A stretch of 64,000 nt of DNA from Candidatus Falkowbacteria bacterium. Lineage in GTDB: Bacteria > Patescibacteriota > Patescibacteriia > Patescibacteriales > Patescibacteriaceae. The stretch lies in assembly GCA_016699775.1 (NCBI GenBank), contig CP065010.1, positions 806,001 through 870,000 on the forward strand, in the 5' to 3' direction. The notes beneath the pieces were generated by a model. The model made no database searches and was not told the DNA's origin. It saw nothing but the letters and a program-made list of their open reading frames with translations. The position numbers and the translations under genes were made by a program. How positions within the stretch are numbered: position 1 is the stretch's first letter; every line of letters starts with the position of its first letter. Below are positions 38,624 through 47,485 of the stretch, in pieces.

Positions 38624-39864
38624 TGAAAACTACTACATTACTTTCTCAAACTGATTCAGAAATCTCTGACTTAATTAATAAAGAAACCCAACGACAGGCA
38701 AACGAGTTAGAGTTGATCGCCTCAGAAAACTACGTTTCACCGGCTGTCCTTGAAGCGCTTGCTTCACCATTAGCGAATAAATATAGCGAGGGGTATTCTG
38801 GACATAGATATTATGGTGGCAATACCGTGATTGATGAAGTAGAAACTCTAGCCATTGAACGAGCAAAAAAATTATTTGGTGCTGAGGCTGTTAATGTTCA
38901 ACCTTTGTCCGGTTCACCGGCTAACGCAGCAATTTATTTAGCCCTCTTGAAACCAGGTGATACAGTTCTTGGTTTACGTTTAGATCATGGTGGACATCTT
39001 TCACATGGTCATCCAATTAATTTTTCCGGTTTAATGTACAATTTCGTACACTATGGTTTAAATGCAGAAGGTCGAATTGATATGAATCAAGTTCGTGAAC
39101 TTGCCTTACAAAAAAAACCAAAAATGATTGTTGCTGGTTTTAGTGCGTATTCACGTGATGTTGATTGGCAGGAATTTAAAAATATTGCAGACGAAGTAGG
39201 TGCCTTAACCTTTGCTGATATTTCACACCCAGCTGGTTTAATTGTCGCTGGAGTATTATCTAGCCCTGTTCCATTTTTTGATGTTGTTATGACAACAACG
39301 CATAAAACCTTACGTGGACCAAGAGGGGCAATTATTATGTCCAAAGAAATTCATGCCAAAGCAATTAATCGTGCAGTCTTTCCAGGAATTCAAGGTGGTC
39401 CACATGATAATATGACTGCTGCCAAAGCTGTGGCCTTTGGTGAGGCCTTACAGCCTGATTTTAAAGTCTATGCTCAAAGAGTCATTACCAATGCTCAAAC
39501 AATGGCCACTGAATTTACAACCTTAGGCTATGACATTATTTCTGGTGGAACTGATAATCATTTATTTGTCATTGATCTTCGTAATAAAAATATCACTGGG
39601 AAAGAGGCAGAAAAAGTTTTAGAAAAAATTGGTATTTCTGTTTCTCGCTCAACAATTCCAAATGACCCAAATCCACCACTTAATCCTTCGGGTATTCGCT
39701 TAGGCACGGCTGCAATCACGACTCGGGGTTGCAACCAAGAAGATTGTATTTTAATCTCTAAAACTATAAACACCGCTCTGGAAAATAAAGAAAATGAAGC
39801 AACGCTTGAAGTATGCAAACAAACAATCCAAGTTTTGTGTTCAAAATATCCCCTTCCATATTAA
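38623..39864 (+). CDS. glyA: Serine hydroxymethyltransferase
   Basis: A PLP enzyme of 413 residues that converts serine and tetrahydrofolate to glycine and 5,10-methylene-THF. The N-terminal ELIASENYVSPAVLEA, the substrate region YSEGYSGHRYYGG and the PLP-lysine motif TTTHKTLRGPRG (about residue 225) are intact, as is the C-terminal GIRLGTAAITTRG. The length is normal. folD begins 9 nt after its stop, so the two enzymes form a one-carbon operon: GlyA makes the methylene-THF that FolD then handles. Confidence 0.97.
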   Translation: MKTTTLLSQTDSEISDLINKETQRQANELELIASENYVSPAVLEALASPLANKYSEGYSGHRYYGGNTVIDEVETLAIERAKKLFGAEAVNVQPLSGSPANAAIYLALLKPGDTVLGLRLDHGGHLSHGHPINFSGLMYNFVHYGLNAEGRIDMNQVRELALQKKPKMIVAGFSAYSRDVDWQEFKNIADEVGALTFADISHPAGLIVAGVLSSPVPFFDVVMTTTHKTLRGPRGAIIMSKEIHAKAINRAVFPGIQGGPHDNMTAAKAVAFGEALQPDFKVYAQRVITNAQTMATEFTTLGYDIISGGTDNHLFVIDLRNKNITGKEAEKVLEKIGISVSRSTIPNDPNPPLNPSGIRLGTAAITTRGCNQEDCILISKTINTALENKENEATLEVCKQTIQVLCSKYPLPY

Positions 39865-39873
39865 TAAAAATGA

Positions 39874-40740
39874 ATGAAACTGATTGATGGAAAGGCCCTT
39901 GCCGAAAAAATAAAAGACGGAATTACTTCCGAAATTCTTACGTTCAGCGGTCCGCGTCCCGGACTTGCCATTATTTTAATCGGAGATCGACCTGATTCAA
40001 CGCTCTATGTTGGCTTAAAAGAAAAGCAAGCCAAAGCTGTGGGCATTGATACACACGTCTATCGCTGTGATGATGATATTAAACAAGCTGACCTTATTTC
40101 AACCATTGAGTTTCTTAATAATGATCCAGCGATTGATGCCATTCTGGTACAACTTCCCTTACCAAAGCATCTTGATACAGACACTATTATTAATACCATT
40201 AAACCAGAAAAAGATGTTGACGGCTTTACGAAAAAAAATCTTGAAATGTTAATGTCCGAAGATAATAACGCTGAAGCAATATTGCCTCCAGTTTATGCTG
40301 TTATATTAGCTATGTTACAAAGCATTGATTTTTCTCTGTATGAAAAATCAGTTGTCCTAATCGCCAACTCTGATATCTTTGCCGATAATTTGGCCGAAGT
40401 GTTACGTAGACAAGGAGCGGAAGTAACACTGGTAGAAAATACGTTAGAAAATATTTCTGAAAAAACATTATCAGCCGACCTCTTAATCTCTGCAATTGGA
40501 AAACCTCACTACATCACCAGAGAAATGGTTAACACTGAAACTGTCATTATTGATATTGGCATTAGCAAAGGCAGTGACGGAAAAATAAAAGGTGATGTTG
40601 ATTTTGAAAATTTACAAGATATTGATGGTTGGGTCACTCCTGTTCCAGGAGGTGTTGGCCCAATGACAATTGCCATGGCTTTCTGGAACACTCTGCAAAT
40701 GTTTAAGAAAAATAAAAATTTATTACAAACCACAAAATAA
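39874..40740 (+). CDS. folD: FolD-family methylene-THF dehydrogenase/cyclohydrolase with altered NADP-binding loop
   Basis: A protein of 288 residues aligned to FolD over its full length. The catalytic side is kept: the Tyr and Lys of LYVGLKEKQAKAVG, the Gln of ILVQLPLP, the Asp of KDVDGF and the C-terminal TPVPGGVGPMT. The cofactor side is not: the usual PCTP-G segment reads ILPPVYAVI, and the GRS/GAS-x-x-VGRP loop that binds NADP phosphates reads ANSDIFADN. The known reaction is methylene-THF to methenyl-THF to 10-formyl-THF. With this loop changed, dehydrogenase activity may be lost, weakened or switched in cofactor, while cyclohydrolase could persist (inference). It is co-transcribed with glyA. 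Confidence 0.88.
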   Translation: MKLIDGKALAEKIKDGITSEILTFSGPRPGLAIILIGDRPDSTLYVGLKEKQAKAVGIDTHVYRCDDDIKQADLISTIEFLNNDPAIDAILVQLPLPKHLDTDTIINTIKPEKDVDGFTKKNLEMLMSEDNNAEAILPPVYAVILAMLQSIDFSLYEKSVVLIANSDIFADNLAEVLRRQGAEVTLVENTLENISEKTLSADLLISAIGKPHYITREMVNTETVIIDIGISKGSDGKIKGDVDFENLQDIDGWVTPVPGGVGPMTIAMAFWNTLQMFKKNKNLLQTTK

Positions 40741-40808
40741 TAAAATATAAAACTACAAAATAAGTTTTTTTATTTTGCTTTTTTACACTTTAGTATTTAA
40801 TTATTACT

Positions 40809-42737
40809 ATGCCTGATCGCGCCACTCTCACCTCCCTGCTTCATCAATACTACGGTTTCTCTGAATTTCGTCCTGGTCAAGAAGAGGCTATTGAAAATAT
40901 CTTTAATAAAAAAAATACTGTAGTGATTATGCCAACTGGTGGTGGTAAATCTTTATGCTATCAACTTCCAGCTCTAGCTTTGCCAGGAGTAACACTAGTT
41001 ATCTCACCCTTGATTGCCTTAATGAAAGATCAGGTTGATTCTTTATTAGCACGTGGACTAGCCGCCACTTTTATTAATAGTGCTCTAAGTCCTGAGGAAA
41101 CAAAAATTCGTCTTGAGCAAATTGAACGAGGAGATTTTAAACTTGTTTATATTGCTCCTGAGCGATTTTATAATGAAGATTTTACTTCTCGACTCAAAGA
41201 AATAAAAGTTAGTTTATTTGCCATCGACGAAGCTCATTGTATTAGCCAATGGGGTCATGATTTTCGCCCAAGTTACATGCGCCTTAAACAAGCAATTGAG
41301 TCAGTCGGTAATCCTCCGGTTATTGCTTTAACCGCTACAGCCACTCCAGAAGTGAGGGAAGATATTATTACCCAACTTAATATTCACGGCTCATCACAAA
41401 TCATTACAGGCTTTGCTCGCCCCAACTTACAATTTGGTGTTTCTGAAGCAGCTGACAGTCAAAAAGCCCATATTATTTTAGATGTTCTATCAAGCCTAAA
41501 TGAAGCTTCAGGGATTATTTATGTTGGAACACGCGCCAAGGCCGATGAAATGTTAGAAGTTCTTTTGGAAGCAGGTATCGAAGCAGTTGGCTATCATGCG
41601 GGGATGCAGAGTGAAGAAAGACAATGGGTGCAAAATAATTTTATGAGTGGCAAAGCCCAAGTTATTGTTGCCACTAATGCCTTTGGAATGGGTATTGATA
41701 AAAAAGATATTCGATTTGTAATCCACTATGATCTCCCCGGAACTATTGAAGCCTATTATCAAGAAGCCGGCCGTGCTGGACGTGATGGTCAGCCCAGTGT
41801 TTGTCTATTGTTATATAATCCTCGTGATCGATATTTACGTGAATTTTTTATTCGTGGTGATAATCCACCACCAGAACTAGTGTATCAAGTATATGAATAT
41901 TTACTAAGCTACAAACAAACAAAAATATTATTAACCTATAGTGATATCAAAAAATCAATTGGTGATGATTCTCCAGAAATGGCAATCGGAACAAGTATAA
42001 AGATCCTAGAGCAAGCCGGGTATGTTCGTCGTTCACGCGAACGAATTGGTCAAGCAAGTTTTAAATTATTAGCTTCGGTTTCTGAAGCCCGTGACTGTCT
42101 TGGAAATCGTGCCAAAGTTCAAATTGAAACCTTTAATAAATTTTTTGGCCGGTTTGAAAAAGAATTAGTAGAAGGCTTTGAAGGTAATCTTGATGAAATT
42201 TCTAGTCTAATTAATGTTAATCGTGAAACCTTAAATCGTTTAATAAAAAAATTAGTGACCGCAAACATGCTTACCTACACACCACCATTTAAAGGTACAG
42301 AAATTGAAATGTTAAAAGAAGTTGACTCGACTGATTTAGATATCAATACACAAGCCATGAAAAAAAAGGCAGCCAAGGCGTATACCAAACTTGATATGAT
42401 GGAGCAATATGTTTTTACTACCGGCTGTAGACAAAAATATTTGTTACAATATTTTGGCGATGAAGAATTAGAGCGTTGTGAAAAGTGTGACACTTGTTTA
42501 AAGTATAGGGCTTTTGCCACCTCTGAAGGTAAAGAAGTTGAGGTTGAGCTTGCTTCGGAAAAACCAGTTCATAAACTTTCAACAAAGCTTACACAATTAG
42601 AAACACTGGAACTAATTAATCAGGGACTACGTATTGAGCAAATTTGCCAAGCTCGAAATATTTCAAAAAAAATTGTTATGGATCACATAACATTTTTGCA
42701 AAATAAAGGTCTGAAATTTAAGATGCCGAAAGAATAA
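40809..42737 (+). CDS. recQ: ATP-dependent DNA helicase RecQ
   Basis: A protein of 642 residues. The superfamily 2 helicase motifs are clear: motif 0 (FRPGQEEAIENI), Walker A (MPTGGGKSLCYQLPAL), motif II (AIDEAHCISQWGHDFRPSY), motif III (ALTATATPEV) and motif VI (YQEAGRAGRDG). The RecQ zinc-binding cysteines follow (TGCRQKYLLQYFGDEEL, then CEKCDTCL, about residues 540-565), and a winged-helix region lies around them. The C-terminus is a short helix-turn-helix (RIEQICQARNISKKIV) rather than an HRDC domain. It unwinds recombination intermediates 3' to 5'. A bidirectional terminator separates it from rpsP. Confidence 0.97.
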   Translation: MPDRATLTSLLHQYYGFSEFRPGQEEAIENIFNKKNTVVIMPTGGGKSLCYQLPALALPGVTLVISPLIALMKDQVDSLLARGLAATFINSALSPEETKIRLEQIERGDFKLVYIAPERFYNEDFTSRLKEIKVSLFAIDEAHCISQWGHDFRPSYMRLKQAIESVGNPPVIALTATATPEVREDIITQLNIHGSSQIITGFARPNLQFGVSEAADSQKAHIILDVLSSLNEASGIIYVGTRAKADEMLEVLLEAGIEAVGYHAGMQSEERQWVQNNFMSGKAQVIVATNAFGMGIDKKDIRFVIHYDLPGTIEAYYQEAGRAGRDGQPSVCLLLYNPRDRYLREFFIRGDNPPPELVYQVYEYLLSYKQTKILLTYSDIKKSIGDDSPEMAIGTSIKILEQAGYVRRSRERIGQASFKLLASVSEARDCLGNRAKVQIETFNKFFGRFEKELVEGFEGNLDEISSLINVNRETLNRLIKKLVTANMLTYTPPFKGTEIEMLKEVDSTDLDINTQAMKKKAAKAYTKLDMMEQYVFTTGCRQKYLLQYFGDEELERCEKCDTCLKYRAFATSEGKEVEVELASEKPVHKLSTKLTQLETLELINQGLRIEQICQARNISKKIVMDHITFLQNKGLKFKMPKE

Positions 42738-42745
42738 TTTGGTAC

Positions 42746-42785
42746 AAAAAAATACCCCAGTCACTGACCGGGGTATTTTTTATTT
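42746..42785. terminator. Bidirectional intrinsic terminator between recQ and rpsP
   Basis: The stem AATACCCC (42751-42758) with GGGGTATT (42770-42777) contains an inner GTC/GAC pairing. It has an A-run on the left and a T-run on the right, so it serves both convergent genes. It overlaps the last rpsP codons. Confidence 0.9.
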
Positions 42786-43067
42786 AGCTTCTTTCTTCTT
42801 AGTTTTTGCAGCAGGAGATTTTGTCTTTTTACCTTCAATAATTTTCTTTGTAACCAGTAAATTATTAACAGTGTCTGACATTTGAGCTCCCATAGAAATC
42901 CAGTGTTTAATACGATCTGGCTTAGTTTGGAGTTCTTTTGAATGTGGATTATATGAACCCAAAATTTCCAAAGCCTTTCCATAGGGGTCACGTTGCTTTT
43001 CAGAAATAACTAAGCGGTAGGTTGGATAACCTTTTTTCCCAATGCGAGATAAACGAATCATTAACAT
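42780..43067 (-). CDS. rpsP: 30S ribosomal protein S16
   Basis: A protein of 95 residues. The S16 core is clear: MIRLSRIGKKGYPTYRLV at the start, then RDPYGKALEILGSYNP and RIKHWISMGAQMSDTV. A Lys/Ala-rich tail of about 20 residues follows (KTKSPAAKTKKKEAK). S16 binds the 5' domain of 16S rRNA early in 30S assembly. ATG codons at 43067 and 43061 are both possible; the MLMIRL start is common in related bacteria. Unusually it stands alone, without the rimM, trmD and rplS genes that often follow it. Confidence 0.96.
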   Translation of the reverse strand: MLMIRLSRIGKKGYPTYRLVISEKQRDPYGKALEILGSYNPHSKELQTKPDRIKHWISMGAQMSDTVNNLLVTKKIIEGKKTKSPAAKTKKKEAK

Positions 43068-43190
43068 AATAGATAATATAATTAATATTGAGCAAAAGAC
43101 GGTGAAAAAATTTTAGCCTAGATTAAAGAATTTGTCAATAAAATATTGGGCTAGTAGAATATTACCCCACGAATGTCTTTTTATTAAAAA

Positions 43191-43265
43191 TGGAGCGGGT
43201 AAGGGGAATCGAACCCCTATCTTAAGCTTGGAAGGCTAACATAATAACCATTATACGATACCCGC
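43191..43265 (-). tRNA. tRNA-Gly (anticodon UCC), CCA encoded
   Basis: Acceptor GCGGGTA/TACCCGC, anticodon loop CTTCCAA (TCC), T-loop TTCGATT and discriminator T73. The three bases after it are CCA (43193-43191), so the 3' end is encoded here, unlike the other tRNAs in the window. There is one T-T mismatch in the anticodon stem. Confidence 0.95.
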
Positions 43266-43273
43266 TTAACTAT

Positions 43274-43852
43274 TTATTTTGGAATATTTGTTGTTCCTCT
43301 TTCTAACATCATATCAAATAAATCTATTTCCTCAACTGGTAAATCAAATAAGGCGATAGTTAATTCAGTTGTAGAAAAATCAATATTCTTTTCAAGTTTT
43401 TTGCTTAATGCAATTGCCGTCGCTCGATGATGACCTTCAATGCAAACAATTTGATTGGTATCTAAACGTCTAATCCCGATAAATTCAGTATCAAAAGGTA
43501 AGGCATTCATCATTGAAACTAATCCCTCTGAATTACTAAATACCTCATATTTAATCGGAACTTCTAGGAACTGAGAAAATGACAAAGAATTTTTCTCTGA
43601 TAAATCTGCCTGCCATCCTGAATATGGCCCAACTAACATTTCAGGAATTTCTTGTAAAGGATCGCTGAATTTAAAAATTTTCCATTCACGTTCAGCTGCT
43701 CTAATCTGACTTGCAGTAAACTGTCTCCAGCTCTGCCAATCTGACCAACCTTTTACTTCAGTGGCAACTTTAATCCATTTAGGATTAGTGCCTTCCCGCT
43801 CTCTCCATGAAGAAAATATTTCTTCCCAAGAAATGTCTTTAATAAATTCCAT
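43274..43852 (-). CDS. ParB/sulfiredoxin-like domain protein abutting tRNA-Pro
   Basis: A protein of 192 residues. The C-terminal half carries a ParB-like motif, FIGIRRLDTNQIVCIEGHHR followed by ATAIAL (about residues 125-150), the fold used by ParB CTPases and sulfiredoxins. There is no helix-turn-helix or dimer domain, so it is not a chromosome-partition ParB. The N-terminal half is Trp-rich (EIFSSWREREG, GWSDWQSWRQF) and unrecognised. I chose the ATG at 43852: it is one base beyond the tRNA-Pro discriminator, and the in-frame ATG at 43885 would lie inside the tRNA. Processing of the tRNA would create a leaderless mRNA. The function is unknown; nucleotide binding is plausible. Confidence 0.7.
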   Translation of the reverse strand: MEFIKDISWEEIFSSWREREGTNPKWIKVATEVKGWSDWQSWRQFTASQIRAAEREWKIFKFSDPLQEIPEMLVGPYSGWQADLSEKNSLSFSQFLEVPIKYEVFSNSEGLVSMMNALPFDTEFIGIRRLDTNQIVCIEGHHRATAIALSKKLEKNIDFSTTELTIALFDLPVEEIDLFDMMLERGTTNIPK

Positions 43853-43853
43853 G

Positions 43854-43924
43854 TCGGGGTGCTGGGAATTGAACCCAGTCAACATGCTCCCAAAGCATGC
43901 GTACTACCGGTATACGACACCCCG
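43854..43924 (-). tRNA. tRNA-Pro (anticodon UGG)
   Basis: Acceptor CGGGGTG/CACCCCG gives the C1-G72 pair and discriminator A73 typical of bacterial tRNA-Pro. The anticodon loop is TTTGGGA and the T-arm is CTGGG TTCAATT CCCAG. CCA is not encoded: A73 is followed by C and then the ATG of the ParB-like gene. Confidence 0.95.
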
Positions 43925-44012
43925 TAATGAGTTATAAAGTAAAAAGTTATAAAGTTATAAAGCTTAACTTAATGTTTACTTTATAACTTTCAACTTTATT
44001 ACTTTTAACTCA
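43925..44012. repeat. AT-rich inverted repeat with GTTATAAAG units (tRNA-Pro/tRNA-Phe spacer)
   Basis: GTTATAAAGTAAA (43931-43943) and TTTACTTTATAAC (43975-43987) are perfect 13-bp inverted copies, with further GTTATAAAG units between them. The spacer would fold into a long AU hairpin in the transcript. Confidence 0.7.
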
Positions 44013-44017
44013 CTCTG

Positions 44018-44090
44018 TGCCTTGGGTCAGAATCGAACTGACGACACGAGGCTCTTCAGGCCACTGCTCTACCAACTGAGCTACCAAGGC
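44018..44090 (-). tRNA. tRNA-Phe (anticodon GAA)
   Basis: Acceptor GCCTTGG/CCAAGGC, discriminator A73, D-loop AGTTGGTAGA, anticodon loop CTGAAGA and T-loop TTCGATT. CCA is not encoded. The anticodon stem has one T-T mismatch. Confidence 0.96.
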
Positions 44091-44175
44091 AAAGTAGTTT
44101 AAGTTCATAAAGTTATAAAGTGCATATTAAATTTGACTTTATAAACTTTATAACATTACAAACTTTTAACTAATT
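44091..44175. repeat. AT-rich inverted repeat with GTTATAAAG units (tRNA-Phe/tRNA-fMet spacer)
   Basis: GTTATAAAGT (44112-44121) and ACTTTATAAC (44145-44154) are perfect inverted copies within a longer imperfect pairing. The pattern is the same as in the neighbouring spacers. Confidence 0.65.
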
Positions 44176-44178
44176 TTG

Positions 44179-44251
44179 TTGCGGGGGTCGGATTCGAACC
44201 GACGACCTCCAGGTTATGGGCCTGGCGAGCTGCCAACTGCTCTACCCCGCT
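44179..44251 (-). tRNA. Initiator tRNA-fMet (anticodon CAU) with C33 and A1:A72
   Basis: It is identified as the initiator by the unpaired 1:72 position, the A11:U24 D-stem pair and the overall match to bacterial tRNA-fMet (GAGC stem, GTCGG TTCGAAT CCGAC T-arm, AGGTC variable loop). The anticodon loop reads CCCATAA, so position 33 is C rather than the near-universal U. The anticodon stem is CCAGG/CCTGG, so the three initiator pairs are A-U, G-C, G-C instead of three G-C pairs. Positions 1 and 72 are A and A, where most bacteria have C1:A72. CCA is not encoded. Confidence 0.92.
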
Positions 44252-44253
44252 AT

Positions 44254-44339
44254 ATAAGTTAAAAAGTTGAAAGTTATAAGGTTTAAAGTATTTATTAAAT
44301 CATACTTTATAACATAATAACTTTATAACCTTTAACTTC
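44254..44339. repeat. AT-rich inverted repeat with GTTATAAGG/AACTTTATAACC units (tRNA-fMet/tRNA-Ile spacer)
   Basis: The left half (AAGTTATAAGGTTTAAAGTA) is an imperfect reverse complement of the right half (TACTTTATAAC ... CTTTATAACCTTTAACTT). This is the third such spacer in a row. Confidence 0.6.
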
Positions 44340-44342
44340 CGG

Positions 44343-44416
44343 TGGGCATACATGGACTCGAACCATGGACCTCGACATTATCAGTGTCGCGCTCTAACCA
44401 ACTGAGCTATATGCCC
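44343..44416 (-). tRNA. tRNA-Ile (anticodon GAU)
   Basis: Acceptor GGGCATA/TATGCCC, discriminator A73, anticodon loop CTGATAA with stem CGACA/TGTCG and T-arm CATGG TTCGAGT CCATG. The bases after A73 are CCG, so CCA is incomplete. It is the first gene downstream of 16S, where many rRNA operons also carry tRNA-Ile. Confidence 0.96.
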
Positions 44417-44452
44417 TTGCTGTCTTCCATCTACCCATCCAAATATTCTAAC

Positions 44453-44487
44453 AAAAAAGGACTGACAAAAAAAGTTTTGGCCAATCC
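44453..44487 (-). terminator. Intrinsic terminator of the 16S rRNA unit
   Basis: On the minus strand GGATTGGC (44487-44480) pairs with GTCAGTCC (44466-44459) through six Watson-Crick and two G-U pairs, with an A/T inner helix, followed by TTTTTT (44458-44453). It lies between the 16S processing stem and tRNA-Ile, so the rRNA transcript probably ends here. Confidence 0.7.
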
Positions 44488-44558
44488 CTTGTTGTCATCC
44501 ATAGCCCTTGCTCTGGATGAGTCCCAAATAGGCCCATAAACTATTTGCATATTATTGT

Positions 44559-44586
44559 AATGAATTTCTGTGCTAACAGGCGCTAA
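44559..44586 (-). other. 3' arm of the pre-16S processing stem
   Basis: This 28-base segment is the reverse complement of 46296-46323 on the other side of the 16S gene, with one G-U pair. In the precursor the two arms would form a 28-bp helix closing the 16S loop, the usual substrate for RNase III. The core shared by both arms is GTGCTAACAGGCGCTAA. Confidence 0.88.
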
Positions 44587-44703
44587 AATAGCCCTTCTAT
44601 AATTCTCAAAAGAAAATAGTAGAAGTACTTCAGTGCCTTTCTATCTCTAGTGACTAGAGCATCAAAAGGCCGACCATTGCTTCTTTCGAAGCGATCTCCC
44701 TAG

Positions 44704-46190
<1,487 letters not shown>

Positions 46191-46295
46191 TTTTTTCAGT
46201 TGGGGTATTTCCAACGATTAACTTTTTAATCTTGGTTAATCAAACAAGTGAACTATTCCGAAGAATAGATCAAAGGAATGTATTTCCGAATTTAA

Positions 46296-46323
46296 TTAGC
46301 GCCTGTTAGCACAAAAATTCATT
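46296..46323 (-). other. 5' arm of the pre-16S processing stem
   Basis: The reverse complement of this segment matches 44559-44586 at 27 of 28 positions, the exception being a G-U wobble. It lies about 105 nt upstream of the mature 16S 5' end. Confidence 0.88.
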
Positions 46324-46486
46324 TGTCAACGATCAATTTTCTTTCTTTGCGGAAAGAAAAAACAGGGACACAAACTCCAGAGTTTTCGTCACTGTTTCTT
46401 CTTTACGTGTTTTCAAATTTTTCGATCCAAGTACTTGTTCGGCTCAGCCATGAGCGGAATAAATATTAGATTAATCAGTAAGAATA

Positions 46487-46515
46487 ATAATAGGGTATTT
46501 TGGAATCGGTGTCAA
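46487..46515 (-). promoter_or_regulatory. 16S rRNA promoter
   Basis: A perfect -35 TTGACA (46515-46510), a 17-nt spacer and TATTAT (46492-46487) on the minus strand. The match to the sigma-70-type consensus is among the best in the window, as expected for rRNA. The predicted start is about 46480. Confidence 0.85.
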
Positions 46516-46567
46516 GGGGTAAAATCTAACAACTAAATAGATAGATAATTAGCTAATATTAAACAAA

Positions 46568-47449
46568 TTATTTCTTTCTATAATATTTAGCTGCATCCTC
46601 TGGAGGAACTGAATTTATAATCAATCCAGCATCTAATTCCACACCAGCCCAAACACTATCTCGTGGTTCAATTTTGATACAGAAATGTTGATGCTTATTA
46701 GAAACAGATTGACGACAGGTATAATTATAGGCCAAGCCTAATTTTTTTAATTTTTCTAGAATCATTTTCAAAACCTTTGCCAGAGCTAACACCTCGGATT
46801 TAGAAAGCTTAGTTAGATTGTCTACCTGGCGTTTAGTAAAGACCCAAACTTCATAATGAAAAGCACTGGCATATGGTGTAAAGGCGACTATGTGTTGATC
46901 CTCATACACTCTTCGTGAAGTTTTTATTTCTTTTTTTATTAAGTCACCATAAAAATGACTACGATTTTTTTTATGATACTCTTCAAGTAACCTAAACTCC
47001 TCTACAGCTTCAGGTGGTAAAAAATTTGATGCAAAAATTTGTGAGTGTTCATGTTGGATTGAAGCTCCAGCTGAAGCACCTTCATTCTTAAAGCAAAGAA
47101 TATAATCTATTTTTGGCAAGGCCATCAATGCTTTAATTCTTCGTGAATACATTGTCAGTAATCTAACAAAATGTTCTATCGGTAAATCTGATAAGCGAAT
47201 CGATGGGTCAGGGACTTCAATAATTACTTCCTGAGTTCCATAGGCTTTTTTGTTATTCAACGCTACCGCTGGAAATAAATTTTTTAAAACAATGATCTGA
47301 TCTTTTCCTCGACCAATTGAATCTATAATTTTTTCTTTTTTTAAATGGTCAGAGGTAAAGGGACTAATTGGACTAACTACTACACTGGTTTCTTTAATCT
47401 GCTTCGGTAGCTTTGAACGACGCGGTGCAATGATCACGTATTTATCCAT
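46568..47449 (-). CDS. GalT-like nucleotidyltransferase (HIT superfamily)
   Basis: A protein of 293 residues. It has the two-HIT-half layout of galactose-1-phosphate uridylyltransferases and related sugar-1-phosphate phosphorylases. The N-terminal half holds NEGASAGASIQHEHSQI (about residue 125-141), with the His-x-His-x-Gln active site; the second half has KHQHFCIKIEP (about 250). These enzymes transfer NMP groups between nucleotide sugars and sugar phosphates through a His-NMP intermediate. No zinc-binding Cys pair is seen at the N-terminus. I used the ATG at 47449; a TTG lies one codon upstream. The substrate is not predictable; it could act with the phosphohexomutase at 23984-25351 in sugar-nucleotide supply (inference). 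Confidence 0.82.
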   Translation of the reverse strand: MDKYVIIAPRRSKLPKQIKETSVVVSPISPFTSDHLKKEKIIDSIGRGKDQIIVLKNLFPAVALNNKKAYGTQEVIIEVPDPSIRLSDLPIEHFVRLLTMYSRRIKALMALPKIDYILCFKNEGASAGASIQHEHSQIFASNFLPPEAVEEFRLLEEYHKKNRSHFYGDLIKKEIKTSRRVYEDQHIVAFTPYASAFHYEVWVFTKRQVDNLTKLSKSEVLALAKVLKMILEKLKKLGLAYNYTCRQSVSNKHQHFCIKIEPRDSVWAGVELDAGLIINSVPPEDAAKYYRKK

Positions 47450-47485
47450 CAAATAATCTTTTCTAATTTCTGATTTTTTTAATTT

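Larger units (their letters stand above)
46191..46567 (-). other. 16S leader and promoter region (no protein gene)
   Basis: From the predicted start at about 46480 the leader is about 290 nt. It holds the 5' arm of the 16S processing stem (46296-46323) and local hairpins such as the one around TCTTCGGAATAG. No ORF is supported. About 70 bp separate the promoter from the stop of the upstream GalT-like gene. Confidence 0.7.

Noticed and set aside
43274..43852. Chromosome-partition ParB
   Set aside because: Only the ParB-like nucleotide-fold motif is present; there is no helix-turn-helix or dimer domain, no parA neighbour and no parS-like site noted.
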